A stretch of DNA of 64,000 nucleotides, taken from Actinopolyspora lacussalsi subsp. righensis. Its GTDB lineage: Bacteria; Actinomycetota; Actinomycetes; Mycobacteriales; Pseudonocardiaceae. The stretch is taken from NCBI RefSeq assembly GCF_900116555.1, contig NZ_FPAT01000005.1:1-64000 (forward strand), in the 5' to 3' direction. The notes under the pieces were generated by a model. That model was given only the letters and a program-made list of their open reading frames with translations. It searched no databases and had not been told where the DNA came from. Below, in pieces: positions 8,584 to 18,244 of the stretch (its first letter is position 1; every line of letters starts with the position of its first letter). The translations under genes and the position numbers were made by a program.

Positions 8584-9270
8584 CTACCGCGGCAGAGCAC
8601 GCACGGTGGTTTCCGAGAGGACGGGCGTCTCTCCCCCGGAGTTGGCGAGCATGGCCGCCTCGAGTTGAGTGTGCACGTTGAGCTTGGTGAGGATGCCGCG
8701 AGTGTGCTTGCGAACCGTCTGCACCGATATGAAGAGTTCGGCGGCTATCTGCCGACCACGTTTGCCCTCCGCCATGACGCCCAGCACTTGGCGCTCGCGC
8801 ACACTGAGGACGGCGAGCGGATCATCGCCGGTCCCGACGGGGCCGGCCTCCTGCCGCAACGCGCACAGTACCTCAGCGAGCACTTCAGGGGGGTACCAGG
8901 CGTGTCCGCGACCGACCAGCCGAATGACCTCGACCAGTTCGGTGATGCCACGCTCCTTGGGCAGCCAGGCGGCCGCGCCGGCCCGCGCGGCACGCACCGC
9001 GGGCTCCGGGTCGAGGGTCGAGCTCAGCACCACCACCCGCGCGTCGGGACACGCTTCTTCGAGTCTTCGCAGCACTTCGTGCACGCGATTTCGCAGTATC
9101 GCGATGTCGACGACAGCGACGTCGGGCCAGGCGATTCGTGCCCGGTCGAGCAGATCCGTCTCGCTCGGATACGCACTGTCGGACACCCAGAGGTCCGACT
9201 CGGTGGACAGGTACTGCGTGAGAGCCTCGACGAACATGCGTTGTTCGTCCACGAGCAACAGGCGGAGCAT
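8584..9270 (-). CDS. LuxR/NarL-type response regulator
   Basis: A 228-residue regulator with a receiver domain (about 1-120; Asp8-Glu9, phosphoacceptor Asp55 in PDVAVVDIAIL, Lys in LPKERG) and a C-terminal LuxR HTH (about 158-220; LSVRERQVLGVMAEG, VRKHTRGILTKLNV). It sits inside the EPS gene order between the GT2 synthase and a GT4, with no sensor kinase nearby, so its signal is unknown; control of the EPS operon is the simplest reading. GGGGGAAGC precedes the ATG. Confidence 0.9.
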   Translation of the reverse strand: MLRLLLVDEQRMFVEALTQYLSTESDLWVSDSAYPSETDLLDRARIAWPDVAVVDIAILRNRVHEVLRRLEEACPDARVVVLSSTLDPEPAVRAARAGAAAWLPKERGITELVEVIRLVGRGHAWYPPEVLAEVLCALRQEAGPVGTGDDPLAVLSVRERQVLGVMAEGKRGRQIAAELFISVQTVRKHTRGILTKLNVHTQLEAAMLANSGGETPVLSETTVRALPR

Positions 9271-9407
9271 GCTTCCCCCAGGACACGGCCGGCGCGGTTA
9301 CCTCCCGTACCGGCGAATTCTGCAGTAGCCGCACAGCACGCGCAGCACGAGGGGAACGCGCCGCCCCGGCGGGCGCACGAGACGTTCCGAGCCGAATGAC
9401 GTGATGT

Positions 9408-10820
9408 TCACGTTCCTGAACCACTCGATGTGGTGACATCGGCCCCGACCGAAGGGCTCGGCTCCACCGGCGATGGCGCGGGAGCACGCCGTCCCGGACT
9501 CCGCCACCGCCCCGTCGACCTGGTCAGCCATGCCAGCGGGAGGGTGTACAGCGACAGGGCGGCATCCAGTATCCGCAGGAACAGGAAGAAGGCGCCGAAC
9601 ACGAGAAATCGTGGTTTGCGAAGCGCCAGAGCCACCAGCAAGGTCAGGGACAGGTCCACTATCACCACGCCCAGCAGCAACGAGGACAGGCTGACGTAGC
9701 TCGACACCGCGTCGTGCAGTGGTCCCAGCACGGCGAGATCGGCCGTGCCGGGGAAGAGCAGCGGCAACAGCAGCAGGAGGAGGACGAGCGGCAGCGCGAC
9801 CATCAACAGACCGCTGGTGAGCAGTTCGGTCAACAGCAGCAACAGCATGCAGGTGAACAGATTGGTCCTGGGACGATGTCGGCGCACGGTCTGCCACAGT
9901 CCCAGCGCCCAGCGCTTGGTCTGCCGGACGTAGTCATGAAGGTTGTCCGGATCCTGTGTCACTGCCACCGCGGCGGGCGTGAAACCGACCTTGCCGAGCC
10001 GTTTCTGATACACCTCGAAGGTCATGTTGAAGTCCTCGATGACCAGACCGGGTGGATTCATCTCGATGTGGGGCAGCACCTCGGTGCGGTACATACTGGC
10101 GAAGCCGGGAACGATGTGTGTGGCGTTGCACCGCAGCCAGGTCTGACCGAACTTGAGCAGGTACTGGCTCAGCGCGTAGATCCGCTGCCGGTGGGACACC
10201 AGCAACCTGCCCAGTGGAGAGAGCCCGCCGCGGTCCCAGTCGGTGCGTACGAAGCCGGCGACCGCGGCGACCCGCGGATCACCGAACAACGGCAGGGCCG
10301 CCCGGAAGTAGTTCCTGTCGAGCCGGGTGTCGGCGTCCAGCAGCAGCACGGCCGGATAGTGTTCGACGAGGCGGAACCGCTCGATCGCCTGCTGCAGCGC
10401 GCCCGCCTTCCCCACGTTGCTCCAGGTGCTGATCACGTTCACGCCCGCCCGTTCGGCGAGTTCGACGGTTCGATCCGTGGACCCGTCCGAAACCACGTAC
10501 ACGTTGTCGCGTGGCACGAGTTCGGTCACCGACTCCAAACTGTCGTTGATCACGAGCTCCTCGTTGTGGGCGGCCATGAGCACTGCTACCCGATCGGCGC
10601 CGAAGGGGGGCTCGCCACCGGCACCCCGTCTCCGTCCGAGGTCGACGTCACCGGGAAAGCAACCGGAGCCGCGGCGCGAGAACGGTGGGCGGATCCGGCG
10701 TGCCACGCGGTCGTAAGACGCGGCGCAGCTCGTAGTGATCATCCGGAGCAGTCCCATACTTCCCCAGAGCACGAAATTCGCCCCGAAAATCAGCACGGCC
10801 ACAAGCCACCACGGAATCAA
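9408..10820 (-). CDS. Membrane glycosyltransferase family 2, polysaccharide synthase type
   Basis: A 470-residue processive-type inverting glycosyltransferase resembling poly-N-acetylglucosamine, NodC and hyaluronan synthases. One N-terminal membrane helix (about 3-25) precedes a cytoplasmic GT-A domain with DGSTD (112-116), DAD (162-164), ED (262-263) and Q300-x2-RW304, the acceptor signature of processive enzymes. Several helices follow (about 317-357, 370-400, 405-430). It starts with TTG, supported by GAGGAGGTGG seven bases upstream. With the CE4 deacetylase and GH18-like gene of the same locus it forms a PNAG-like set (synthase, deacetylase, hydrolase). The sugar is inferred, not proven. 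Confidence 0.87.
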   Translation of the reverse strand: MIPWWLVAVLIFGANFVLWGSMGLLRMITTSCAASYDRVARRIRPPFSRRGSGCFPGDVDLGRRRGAGGEPPFGADRVAVLMAAHNEELVINDSLESVTELVPRDNVYVVSDGSTDRTVELAERAGVNVISTWSNVGKAGALQQAIERFRLVEHYPAVLLLDADTRLDRNYFRAALPLFGDPRVAAVAGFVRTDWDRGGLSPLGRLLVSHRQRIYALSQYLLKFGQTWLRCNATHIVPGFASMYRTEVLPHIEMNPPGLVIEDFNMTFEVYQKRLGKVGFTPAAVAVTQDPDNLHDYVRQTKRWALGLWQTVRRHRPRTNLFTCMLLLLLTELLTSGLLMVALPLVLLLLLLPLLFPGTADLAVLGPLHDAVSSYVSLSSLLLGVVIVDLSLTLLVALALRKPRFLVFGAFFLFLRILDAALSLYTLPLAWLTRSTGRWRSPGRRAPAPSPVEPSPSVGADVTTSSGSGT

Positions 10821-10862
10821 CTGGCCACCTCCTCAACACCCGAACCACCGCGTGGACGGACG

Positions 10863-12011
10863 TCATCGGCGTGCCCGAACGGAACGACGGGCCACGGGAA
10901 AGGTCTGGCGCAGTCGCGGCCAGGTGGCGGGATCGGCCGGGCCGTACATCCACAGGTAGACACCACCGATACCGGACCGGTCCGCCACTTCGAACTTGGC
11001 GTGCGAACTGGCCGCGTTCTCGAACCACACCTCGTGCGGTGTCCCGTCCGTGTCGGTGTAGCGGAACCACGGGGTACGGCTGTCCTCGTCGAACCGGATC
11101 CGCACGTCGTGCCGCCGCGCGATTCGAGTGGCCTCGCCCCAGGTCACCGGCTGCCCCTTGCCCTGTGACCAGTCGTATCCGTAGAGCGGTATCCCCAGCA
11201 CTACCTTCTCGGGCGGCATGGTGCCACGTGCGTAGTCGAGCACGTCTCGTATCCAGTCGACCGGCGCCACCGGCCCGGGCGGCGAGGTCGACCAGTGCCG
11301 GTCGTACCCCATCAGACGCACCTGGTCCGCGGCACGCCCGATGGCCGCGTAGTCCTGCGCGACGTTGCGTTCGTCGTAACCACGCCGGCTGGCCTTGGCG
11401 AACACCGCCACCGACAGTGTTCTGTCGTGGGCGTGCAGCGCGTCCGCCAGTTCCCGGACCAGCGTGCTGAACTCATCGCGGTCCTCGGCCTTGAGGTCCT
11501 CGTAGTCGATGTCGATACCGGCGTAGTCGTTGGAAAGCACCAGGTCGACGATCTCCCGTACGTGCTGTCGCATGCGCCGCGGATCGTGCAGGATCTGAGC
11601 CACCGAGTCGTAGGACCAGGCACCGTGGGTCATGTTCGCCACACTGGGGGTGAACCGCAGTTCGGTTCCCCGCAGGGAGTTCAGGGCCTCACGGGTCCGC
11701 CCGGCTCGGTCCGAGGGGATCTGGCTGACCACGTTCCCCTCGGGATCGAGCCCGTACATCCAGGGCGAGACCTCGGTGAACCCTTCGGTGTGCCGCATCA
11801 GCTCCGAGGTCCCGCCCTGGAAGTTCCAGAACGGCAGGGCGGCGACCACCTCACCGGAGCCGGCGGTGGGGCGCGGAGCGGGATCGCGTCGCACCGAAAG
11901 CACGACCAGTATCAACGCCAGACACAACACCGCCACACCTCCCACGAGGGCGATGCGCCGCACCCTGGATCCGAGCACGGCGAACCACCGGGTTACGGGC
12001 TTCCCACGCAT
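10863..12011 (-). CDS. Membrane-anchored GH18-type glycoside hydrolase
   Basis: A 382-residue protein with a short cytoplasmic tail, one membrane helix (about 20-39) and an external GH18 barrel like those of chitinases and YaaH/SleL spore-cortex hydrolases. The catalytic motif DxDxE is intact in GIDIDYEDL (Glu about 171), and YDRHW and PLYGYDW fit later barrel strands. ATG 12011 is preferred over GTG 12017 because GGGGG is then 7 bases upstream. It lies 21 bp after the epimerase and 42 bp before the GT2 synthase. A role in trimming or releasing the polymer made by that synthase is inferred. Confidence 0.85.
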   Translation of the reverse strand: MRGKPVTRWFAVLGSRVRRIALVGGVAVLCLALILVVLSVRRDPAPRPTAGSGEVVAALPFWNFQGGTSELMRHTEGFTEVSPWMYGLDPEGNVVSQIPSDRAGRTREALNSLRGTELRFTPSVANMTHGAWSYDSVAQILHDPRRMRQHVREIVDLVLSNDYAGIDIDYEDLKAEDRDEFSTLVRELADALHAHDRTLSVAVFAKASRRGYDERNVAQDYAAIGRAADQVRLMGYDRHWSTSPPGPVAPVDWIRDVLDYARGTMPPEKVVLGIPLYGYDWSQGKGQPVTWGEATRIARRHDVRIRFDEDSRTPWFRYTDTDGTPHEVWFENAASSHAKFEVADRSGIGGVYLWMYGPADPATWPRLRQTFPVARRSVRARR

Positions 12012-12032
12012 GAGCACACCCCCAACCGCGCG

Positions 12033-13037
12033 TCAGCCGGTGTCAACACGACCCGACCTGACAGTGACGCCCTCCCCGATGCGGGTGTGCTCGTCGACGA
12101 CCGATCTGATGATCGAATCCAGATCGTGAGCGGGCCGGAAACCGACCAACTCCCGCGCCAGCGAACAGTCGGGCACACGCCGCGACATGTCCTCGTAGCC
12201 GGAGCCGTACACGGCCTCGTAGGAGCTGTGCACGATATCGCTCGGGGAGCCGGTGGTGGCTATCACCCGGTGTGCGAGTTCCTCGATCGACACCTGCTCG
12301 GTGCTGCCGAGGTTGACCGCACGACCACGTGCCGAGTCACTGTGCACCAGCGAGACCAGAGCGGGAACCACGTCGTCCACATGGCAGAAGCAGCGGATCT
12401 GCTCGCCGCTCCCGAACACCGTGAGCGGGTGCCCGCGAAGCGCCATCGACACGAAACGGGGTAGCACCATGCCGTAGCGCCCGCTCTGTCCGGGCCCGAC
12501 GGTGTTGAACAGACGCACGATGACCGCCCACAACCCCTGTTCGTCCACGAAGGACCTGGTCATGCTCTCGTCGACGGCCTTGGCCTCCGAATAGGACCAC
12601 CGCGACTTCAACGGCGAACCGACTATCCTGTCGTCGTCCTCGGTGAGGCCGATCTTGTCGTTCTTGCCGTAGATCTCGCTGGTGGAGGCGATCAGCACCC
12701 GGCTGCCGTGCCGGTGGGCCGCCTCCAGCACGCGGTGCGTGCCGTGGATGTTGGTGAGCAGGCTTTCCAACGTGCGGTCTCGGATGACGAATGCCCCGAC
12801 AGCGGCGGCCAGGTGGAACACCACGTCACAGCCGGCCGTGGCCCGCTCCACGGTGTCCCCGTCCACAACGCTGCCCGGAACCGGGCACAGCCGTTCGTGC
12901 TCGGCCACCCCGGCGAGATTGTCCCAGTCCCCGGTGCTGCCGTCGTCCAGCGCGACGACCGTGTGTCCCGCCGCGAGCAGATACCGAACCAGGTGTGATC
13001 CCACGAAACCCGCGGCCCCGGTGACGAGTGCCCTCAT
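12033..13037 (-). CDS. NAD-dependent nucleotide-sugar epimerase/dehydratase (extended SDR)
   Basis: A 334-residue extended short-chain dehydrogenase acting on a nucleotide-sugar precursor. It has the Rossmann motif GAAGFVGSH (7-15), a Thr/Ser of the active site in IASTSEIYG (about 116-124) and catalytic YSEAK (Tyr about 148). The family contains UDP-glucose 4-epimerase, UDP-glucuronate decarboxylase and dTDP-glucose 4,6-dehydratase; the sequence alone does not choose. ATG overlaps the stop of the preceding GT4 (ATGA, 13034-13037), so translation is coupled. Confidence 0.85.
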   Translation of the reverse strand: MRALVTGAAGFVGSHLVRYLLAAGHTVVALDDGSTGDWDNLAGVAEHERLCPVPGSVVDGDTVERATAGCDVVFHLAAAVGAFVIRDRTLESLLTNIHGTHRVLEAAHRHGSRVLIASTSEIYGKNDKIGLTEDDDRIVGSPLKSRWSYSEAKAVDESMTRSFVDEQGLWAVIVRLFNTVGPGQSGRYGMVLPRFVSMALRGHPLTVFGSGEQIRCFCHVDDVVPALVSLVHSDSARGRAVNLGSTEQVSIEELAHRVIATTGSPSDIVHSSYEAVYGSGYEDMSRRVPDCSLARELVGFRPAHDLDSIIRSVVDEHTRIGEGVTVRSGRVDTG

Positions 13038-14185
13038 GGGTTCACCCCCGAACTCGCGGGATCACCGACGGTGCCCTGCTGCCGAACACGCCGTCCGTCA
13101 CGACGACCGCTCAGCAGCTCGTCGTAGAGCTGATCGATCCGCTCGGTCACGGCGTCCATCCCGTACAGCTCCCGCAACTCGGGAACCTGGGTGCGTGGCC
13201 GAGCTGCCGACAGCTCCGCACGCAGCGCGGACCGCAGCTCCTTGACCTCGCCCGCCACCTCGATCGCGCGGTCGGTGCTGACCCCGTCCAGTGCCGGGCA
13301 GGTGGTGTAGAGCACCACGAGCCCGTTGGCCAGCGCCTCCAGCACCGACAGCCCGAACGTCTCCTGCTTGGAGCAGGCGACGAAGAGGTCCAGCGCCGAC
13401 AGCACGGACGCCACGTCACTTCGCTTGCCCGCGAAGATCACCTTGTCGGAGACCCCGTTGGCTTCCGCGAGTTCCTCCAGCCGTTGCCGGTCCGGACCGT
13501 CGCCCACCAGCAACAGCCTGGTGTCCTCGTCCAGCAACGGAGTGGCGGACTCTATGAGCAGGTCGAACCGTTTGTTCGGGTCGAGCCTGCCGAGCACTCC
13601 GACCACCCGGTGTCGCTCGGAGAGTCCGAGTTCGTTCCTGGTGCGTGCACGGGCGTCCGGATCGAAGGCGACCCTGTCGAAGTCGACGCCGTTCGGAATG
13701 ACACGCACCTTGCGCGCGGGCAGACCCCACCGACGCAACCGGGCTGCCACGGTGTCCGACACCGCTATGGTGGTGTCGGAGAACAGATCGCTGCCCAGGT
13801 AGAGCAGCCGCACACCCGCGCTCATGCGTCTGCGCTCGAGGTGGGTTTCGCCGATGGAGTGCTCGCTGGCGACGACCACGGGAACGCCCGCGAGTCGCGC
13901 CGCTGTCCGACCGTAGACGCAGGAGCGGTAGAGATGCGTGTGCACGGCGTCGAACCCGCCGGAACGCATCAGGGAGCGGAGCCGGAACAACGCGCCCAGC
14001 TCGGTGTTGCTGGTCATGCCGAGATCGTGCACCGGAATCCCGGCTCCGGAGATCATGTTCGCGACCTCGCCCGCGTTGTACAGGGTCACGACCTCGCATT
14101 CGTGTCCGCTACGGCGTACCAGCTCGTAAACCTGCAGTTCGGCTCCGCCGATCCCCAGTCCGGTGATCACGTGTAGGACTCGCAC
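13034..14185 (-). CDS. Glycosyltransferase family 4
   Basis: A 383-residue GT-B retaining glycosyltransferase for EPS assembly. The N-terminal GLGIGGAELQVYEL is typical of GT4; the C-terminal half contains GRLDPNKRFDLLIE and the E-x7-E motif in KQETFGLSVLEAL. GTG 14185 was chosen: GAGGGGG lies upstream and the start shares a base with the stop of the sugar-phosphotransferase gene (TAGTG). The open frame upstream of this GTG is extension without similarity. Its end overlaps the epimerase start by 4 bp. Confidence 0.88.
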   Translation of the reverse strand: MRVLHVITGLGIGGAELQVYELVRRSGHECEVVTLYNAGEVANMISGAGIPVHDLGMTSNTELGALFRLRSLMRSGGFDAVHTHLYRSCVYGRTAARLAGVPVVVASEHSIGETHLERRRMSAGVRLLYLGSDLFSDTTIAVSDTVAARLRRWGLPARKVRVIPNGVDFDRVAFDPDARARTRNELGLSERHRVVGVLGRLDPNKRFDLLIESATPLLDEDTRLLLVGDGPDRQRLEELAEANGVSDKVIFAGKRSDVASVLSALDLFVACSKQETFGLSVLEALANGLVVLYTTCPALDGVSTDRAIEVAGEVKELRSALRAELSAARPRTQVPELRELYGMDAVTERIDQLYDELLSGRRDGRRVRQQGTVGDPASSGVNP

Positions 14186-15639
14186 TATTGCCCCCTCTGC
14201 CGGTTGTGGCGCGACCCGATGAGTCCCGTGAGCACGACTCCGGCCGTGCGCACGAGAATCACCAGGTCCAACCAAAGTGACCAGTACTCGATGTACTGGT
14301 TGTCGAAACGGGCCCGCTCGACGATCGAGGTGTCACCGTGCAACCCGTGTACCTGTGCCCAGCCGGTGATCCCTCCCACGACGCGATGCCGGTCGGAGTA
14401 GCTCGGTATCGCCGCCGCGAAGCGCATCGCGTAGTACGGCCGCTCGGGACGTGGCCCGACCAGGGACATACCACCCCGTAGTACGTTCCAGAGCTGCGGT
14501 AACTCGTCGAGATGATTGCCGCGCAGCCAGCCACCCAGCTTTCCGCACTGCCCCGGTGTCGGTGTCCACTCCGTATGACCGGTCGCGTTGACGGTGCGGA
14601 GTTTGGTGACGCGGGTAAGAGCTCCGGCGGCGGTGATCCGCTCCTGCCGGAAGAACGCCGCGGGGTTCCGGCAACGCACGGCGATGCTCAGCAGCAGCAG
14701 TACCGGCAGCGTCAACAGCGACAGCACCGGGGCGAGCAGCAGATCGAGGGTTCGTTTGGCGAAGCCCCCGCCGGGGGCGTGTGCGCCGCGGCGGAGCGGC
14801 AGCAGCGGTATCCCCCACACCTCGTCCAGCGACGCCCGTGATGCGGCCAGCCCCAGCCCGGGCATCCGGGGAAGCACGCAGATGTCCAGCGTCGAACTCC
14901 GGCACCGACGCACCACACCGGTGATCTCGGGGCTCCGCTCGTCGGTGCAGCACAGCACCACCCGGGTGACGCGGTGGCGTCGAACGACCTCGGTCAGCTC
15001 TTCCGGGCGGGCCAGTACGTCCCGCCCCACCTCCTCCGCCGCGTCGGGGTGATCGAGAAACCCGACGAACCGCAGGCCGAGTTCACTGCGCCGCGTCATG
15101 GCGTGGGCCAGCTCGGTCGCGACCTCGTTACGTCCGACGATCACCACGGATTCGAGCAGCCTTCCCCGACTGCGGGCACTACGGAGCACGAACACGGCGA
15201 CCGACCTGCCGAACAGCAGCGCCGTGGCGGAGCAGGCTCCCAGCAGCAGCACACGGGATACCGGTAACCAGGCGAACAACACCAGCAGCGGCAGACCGGC
15301 GGCGGTCAGCAGGCTTCCGGCGTCGTCGGAGATCCTGCTACGCAGTGGGAGACGTTGCGTCCCCCGAACGGCCAGCGACAGCAGCACCGCGGGTACGTAG
15401 AGCAACGCCGCGGGTCCCGGCAGTCGCAGCACGATCGCCACCGCACCGAGCACGAGCAGATCGACCGCCGGAAACAGCCGCGGTAGCAGCGAGGGCGTCC
15501 AGCTCGCGGGCAGCGGCGAGTCGGTCCCGAGGGTCCCGGTGAGTCCCTCCGACTCACCGGGTCGCCGCGTCTCCCCCGGTCCCGCCGCTCGTGGAGCGGG
15601 CACCGCCCGGTGCCGATCGCGCACCGGTTGCCAATTCAT
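14185..15639 (-). CDS. Polyprenyl-phosphate sugar-1-phosphate transferase (initiating EPS enzyme)
   Basis: A 484-residue WbaP/WcaJ-type membrane enzyme that starts repeat-unit synthesis by moving a sugar-1-phosphate from a nucleotide sugar to undecaprenyl phosphate. It has an N-terminal hydrophobic region (several helices, about 52-145), a Rossmann-like CoA-binding-type domain (about 160-275) and the catalytic bacterial sugar transferase domain after a helix at about 290-315 (KRTLDLL). The hallmark segments LDELPQLWNVLRGGMSLVGP, RPE and GITGWAQVHGLHGDTS are present; Asp-Glu of LDELPQ are the catalytic acids. Its start overlaps the preceding flavoprotein gene by 4 bp (ATGA). Confidence 0.93.
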   Translation of the reverse strand: MNWQPVRDRHRAVPAPRAAGPGETRRPGESEGLTGTLGTDSPLPASWTPSLLPRLFPAVDLLVLGAVAIVLRLPGPAALLYVPAVLLSLAVRGTQRLPLRSRISDDAGSLLTAAGLPLLVLFAWLPVSRVLLLGACSATALLFGRSVAVFVLRSARSRGRLLESVVIVGRNEVATELAHAMTRRSELGLRFVGFLDHPDAAEEVGRDVLARPEELTEVVRRHRVTRVVLCCTDERSPEITGVVRRCRSSTLDICVLPRMPGLGLAASRASLDEVWGIPLLPLRRGAHAPGGGFAKRTLDLLLAPVLSLLTLPVLLLLSIAVRCRNPAAFFRQERITAAGALTRVTKLRTVNATGHTEWTPTPGQCGKLGGWLRGNHLDELPQLWNVLRGGMSLVGPRPERPYYAMRFAAAIPSYSDRHRVVGGITGWAQVHGLHGDTSIVERARFDNQYIEYWSLWLDLVILVRTAGVVLTGLIGSRHNRQRGQ

Positions 15640-16865
15640 CTACCCACCCCCGGCAGGGCGAACGCGCGGCGCTCCCTGGCGGGCGAGATCCGGCCGGTGA
15701 CGGCGCGAGCGGCGTGATCGGCACCGTAGACGAACCGCATCACCGGACCGAACGTCGGAGTGACGGCGGGTCCGATGAAGTACAGTCCCGGCACTGTGGA
15801 CTGGTATCCGGGATCGACACGCGGCGCCCGGTCCAGCGTTCCCACCCTGCCGCGCAGCTCGGGGCTGATGAAGGGCAACCGCCCGAGGTCGGGTCGATAG
15901 CCGGTGGCACTGATGATGTGATCCAGCGTGAGCGTGGTGGTCTCGCCGCCTCGGCGCAATCCCAGCCTCAGCCGGTCCCCGGTGGGATCGGCCCAGTCCA
16001 ACTGGCGGTCCAGCAGCATCGGGATGCGGCCGTCCACGCGTTCCCGCAACCACCAAGCGCCGGCGGGCCCCATCGCGGTGCGGGCGAGCCGCACCCGAGT
16101 ACTCACCGGCAGCCTGCGGAACAGGTCGGGGTGTTCGGAATAGAACCAGGTCGCCCAGCCCGAACCGAGTCCCGCTTCGGGCTCGCGGATTCTGCGGCGC
16201 AGTGATTTGTCGTCGGTGGGTGGTAGACCGTTCCACACGATGTCACTGGCTCGGGCGATGATCCGGACCGAAGCACCGGACTCCCGCAACAGCGCGGCGG
16301 TCTCCAGCGCGGACTGTCCGGAACCGACAACGGCCACCTCGCGGTCCCGGAAGACCCCGAGATCCACGTGAGCACTGCTGTGGGAGGCCAGGTGGGCGGG
16401 TAGCTGGGCGAGCACGTCGGGAACCCGGGTGAAGTGCTCGACGCCGGTGGCTATCACGACGTTTCGGGCGGTCGCGCTCCTGCCGTCGGTCAGCTCCAGT
16501 TCGTAATGGTCCCCGGCGCTACGAACGTCCTCGACCAGCACCTGCTCCACGTCGGGAGCGTGGTGGCGCTCGAACCACGCACCGTATTCCAGAAAGGTCT
16601 CCAGCGAAACCGGGATTCCGATATCGGCGTAGGCCCGTCCGGTCTCGCGGCAGAACTTTTCGAGTGTGTGGCTGGCATGGGGATCGGAGAGGTTGGAGGC
16701 GAATCCCTGCGATTTGAGGTACATCCCCCGAGGCATGGCGGTACGCCAGAGGTTGAGCGGAACTCCGAACTGTCTGTGGCTCACTCCGGCGGTTCGCAGG
16801 TGGGCCGCCAACGACAGGCCGTAGGGACCTGCTCCGACAATGGCGACGTCGACTGTTTCGTTCAT
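15636..16865 (-). CDS. FAD/NAD(P)-binding oxidoreductase of the N-hydroxylating monooxygenase type
   Basis: A 409-residue two-Rossmann flavoprotein: FAD motif GAGPYGLSLAAHL (11-23), second nucleotide motif GSGQSALETAALL (about 196-208) and C-terminal ATGYRPD, as in lysine/ornithine N-monooxygenases and related Pyr_redox_3 proteins. The substrate is unknown. Its place between an ATP-grasp ligase and the initiating sugar-phosphotransferase suggests it oxidises an amino or amino-acid group destined for the polysaccharide, but this is inference; some relatives are not hydroxylases. It lies 12 bp from the ATP-grasp gene and overlaps the next gene by 4 bp. Confidence 0.78.
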   Translation of the reverse strand: MNETVDVAIVGAGPYGLSLAAHLRTAGVSHRQFGVPLNLWRTAMPRGMYLKSQGFASNLSDPHASHTLEKFCRETGRAYADIGIPVSLETFLEYGAWFERHHAPDVEQVLVEDVRSAGDHYELELTDGRSATARNVVIATGVEHFTRVPDVLAQLPAHLASHSSAHVDLGVFRDREVAVVGSGQSALETAALLRESGASVRIIARASDIVWNGLPPTDDKSLRRRIREPEAGLGSGWATWFYSEHPDLFRRLPVSTRVRLARTAMGPAGAWWLRERVDGRIPMLLDRQLDWADPTGDRLRLGLRRGGETTTLTLDHIISATGYRPDLGRLPFISPELRGRVGTLDRAPRVDPGYQSTVPGLYFIGPAVTPTFGPVMRFVYGADHAARAVTGRISPARERRAFALPGVGR

Positions 16866-16877
16866 CGCTGTACCCCC

Positions 16878-18233
16878 TCAACTCGGAACTGAAGTACTGG
16901 ACTCGGTCGACTCGTTCACCGTGGGCGAGCCCCGACGGGCCCCCGCTCGTCCGAAACGGAACTCGGGTGCGCGCGCCCGTTGCGGCCGACGCGACACCGG
17001 AATCCGACGCGACAGCGCTCGCCATCCCATCCGCAGACACATCAGCCCGAACGGAGCGAGGTCGTCCCGTGCGAACCAGGCGGTTTCCTCGGTGCCACGC
17101 AGCGAGGTGATCCACTCCCGGAGACCGAGGCGACCGCCGCGCCACCCTCCGAACGCCGCCAGCGGGTCGTAGTTCTCCACCACGAAACGACGCTCGGGAC
17201 CGTGCGCTATGCGTGGAACACGCTGTCCGGTCAGGTCCAGATAGGCCGTCACCGCGAGGTCCAGCCCGGCCCGGTCGCTGAAGAGTCGGAACTGAGCGCC
17301 CAGCCTGGGGTTGCAGTCGAGCAGTTTGTAGTGGCCGTCCCTGGGATCCCAACGCCAGTCCATGTCCACGAGACCGCGGAAGCCGGTTCGGCGCAGCAGC
17401 TCGACGGCTTGTCGCCCGAGCTCGTGGTTGGTCACCCAGCGACCGAAACTGGTCAGTCCCGCCGCCGCGGGATAGGAGCGTTCCTTGACCCCGGTGCACA
17501 CCGGGCTCTGTGCCGGATCGTCACCCAGATAACCGTGGAGGAACCAGTCCTGGCCACGTCCCGGCGTCGTCGCGTGGGGCAGGAACTCCTGCAACACGAT
17601 CGGCTGCCCCGCGGCGCGGTGCAGTTCCGCGAGTTGATTCGGGGTGCGTACCACGCTTGTACTGGGAAGGCGGTGGCCGTCGCGGCGCCAGGGACTGGCC
17701 AGCTTGGCGATCAGTGGATAACCGACCGAGGCCGCGAACGCACGGGCTCTCGGCCAGGTGGTGACCGTCTCGGTTCGGGGAGCGGGAACTCCGTGATCCC
17801 GGCAGAGCCGGTACAGCGAATCCTTGCCCGCCAGTTTCCGCGGCAGGTCGGTGGGAGGGCGGGGGAACAACAACCACGGGTGCAGTCCGGCCGCGTGTTC
17901 GGCCAGCAGGATGGCCCCGGCGTCGTCGGTCGGCAACACCACCGTGGGCCGTCCGAGGCGTTCGACGATCCGTGCCAGCCCGTCCACGACGTCGAGTTCG
18001 GTGCCCTCCCCGGCACGCCATCGCCAGTGGCCGTGCAGGTAACGGGAGTGAGCGGTGGGAACGAGCGGATCCTCGCAGACCCCGTAGACCGGCACTCCCA
18101 GCCTGCCCAGACCGCGGATGATCCCCAGACCACCGTGGTGCAGCGGGTTGTCGTCCAGTTTGAGCACCACCACTGGTGTGGCGGTGTCGAACGCCCCCGC
18201 GGCGGGCGACGGTGTGTTTCGTGAACCGGGCAC
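16878..18233 (-). CDS. ATP-grasp carboxylate-amine ligase-like protein
   Basis: A 451-residue ATP-grasp protein. The N-terminal pre-ATP-grasp domain (about 15-120) is followed by the ATP-binding fold, with LPRKLAGKDSLYRLCRDHGV, YPLIAKLASP, VLQEFLPH and a metal-site segment LVDMDWRWD...LLDCNPRLG (about 320-345), as in amino-acid ligases. It would join an amine to a carboxylate through an acyl-phosphate. With the neighbouring uronate-forming dehydrogenase it could amidate a uronic acid with an amino acid; this is inference. GTG 18233 is supported by AGGAGG six bases upstream. The frame stays open further upstream but overlaps the dehydrogenase gene there. Confidence 0.75.
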   Translation of the reverse strand: MPGSRNTPSPAAGAFDTATPVVVLKLDDNPLHHGGLGIIRGLGRLGVPVYGVCEDPLVPTAHSRYLHGHWRWRAGEGTELDVVDGLARIVERLGRPTVVLPTDDAGAILLAEHAAGLHPWLLFPRPPTDLPRKLAGKDSLYRLCRDHGVPAPRTETVTTWPRARAFAASVGYPLIAKLASPWRRDGHRLPSTSVVRTPNQLAELHRAAGQPIVLQEFLPHATTPGRGQDWFLHGYLGDDPAQSPVCTGVKERSYPAAAGLTSFGRWVTNHELGRQAVELLRRTGFRGLVDMDWRWDPRDGHYKLLDCNPRLGAQFRLFSDRAGLDLAVTAYLDLTGQRVPRIAHGPERRFVVENYDPLAAFGGWRGGRLGLREWITSLRGTEETAWFARDDLAPFGLMCLRMGWRALSRRIPVSRRPQRARAPEFRFGRAGARRGSPTVNESTESSTSVPS

Positions 18234-18244
18234 GGCACACCTCC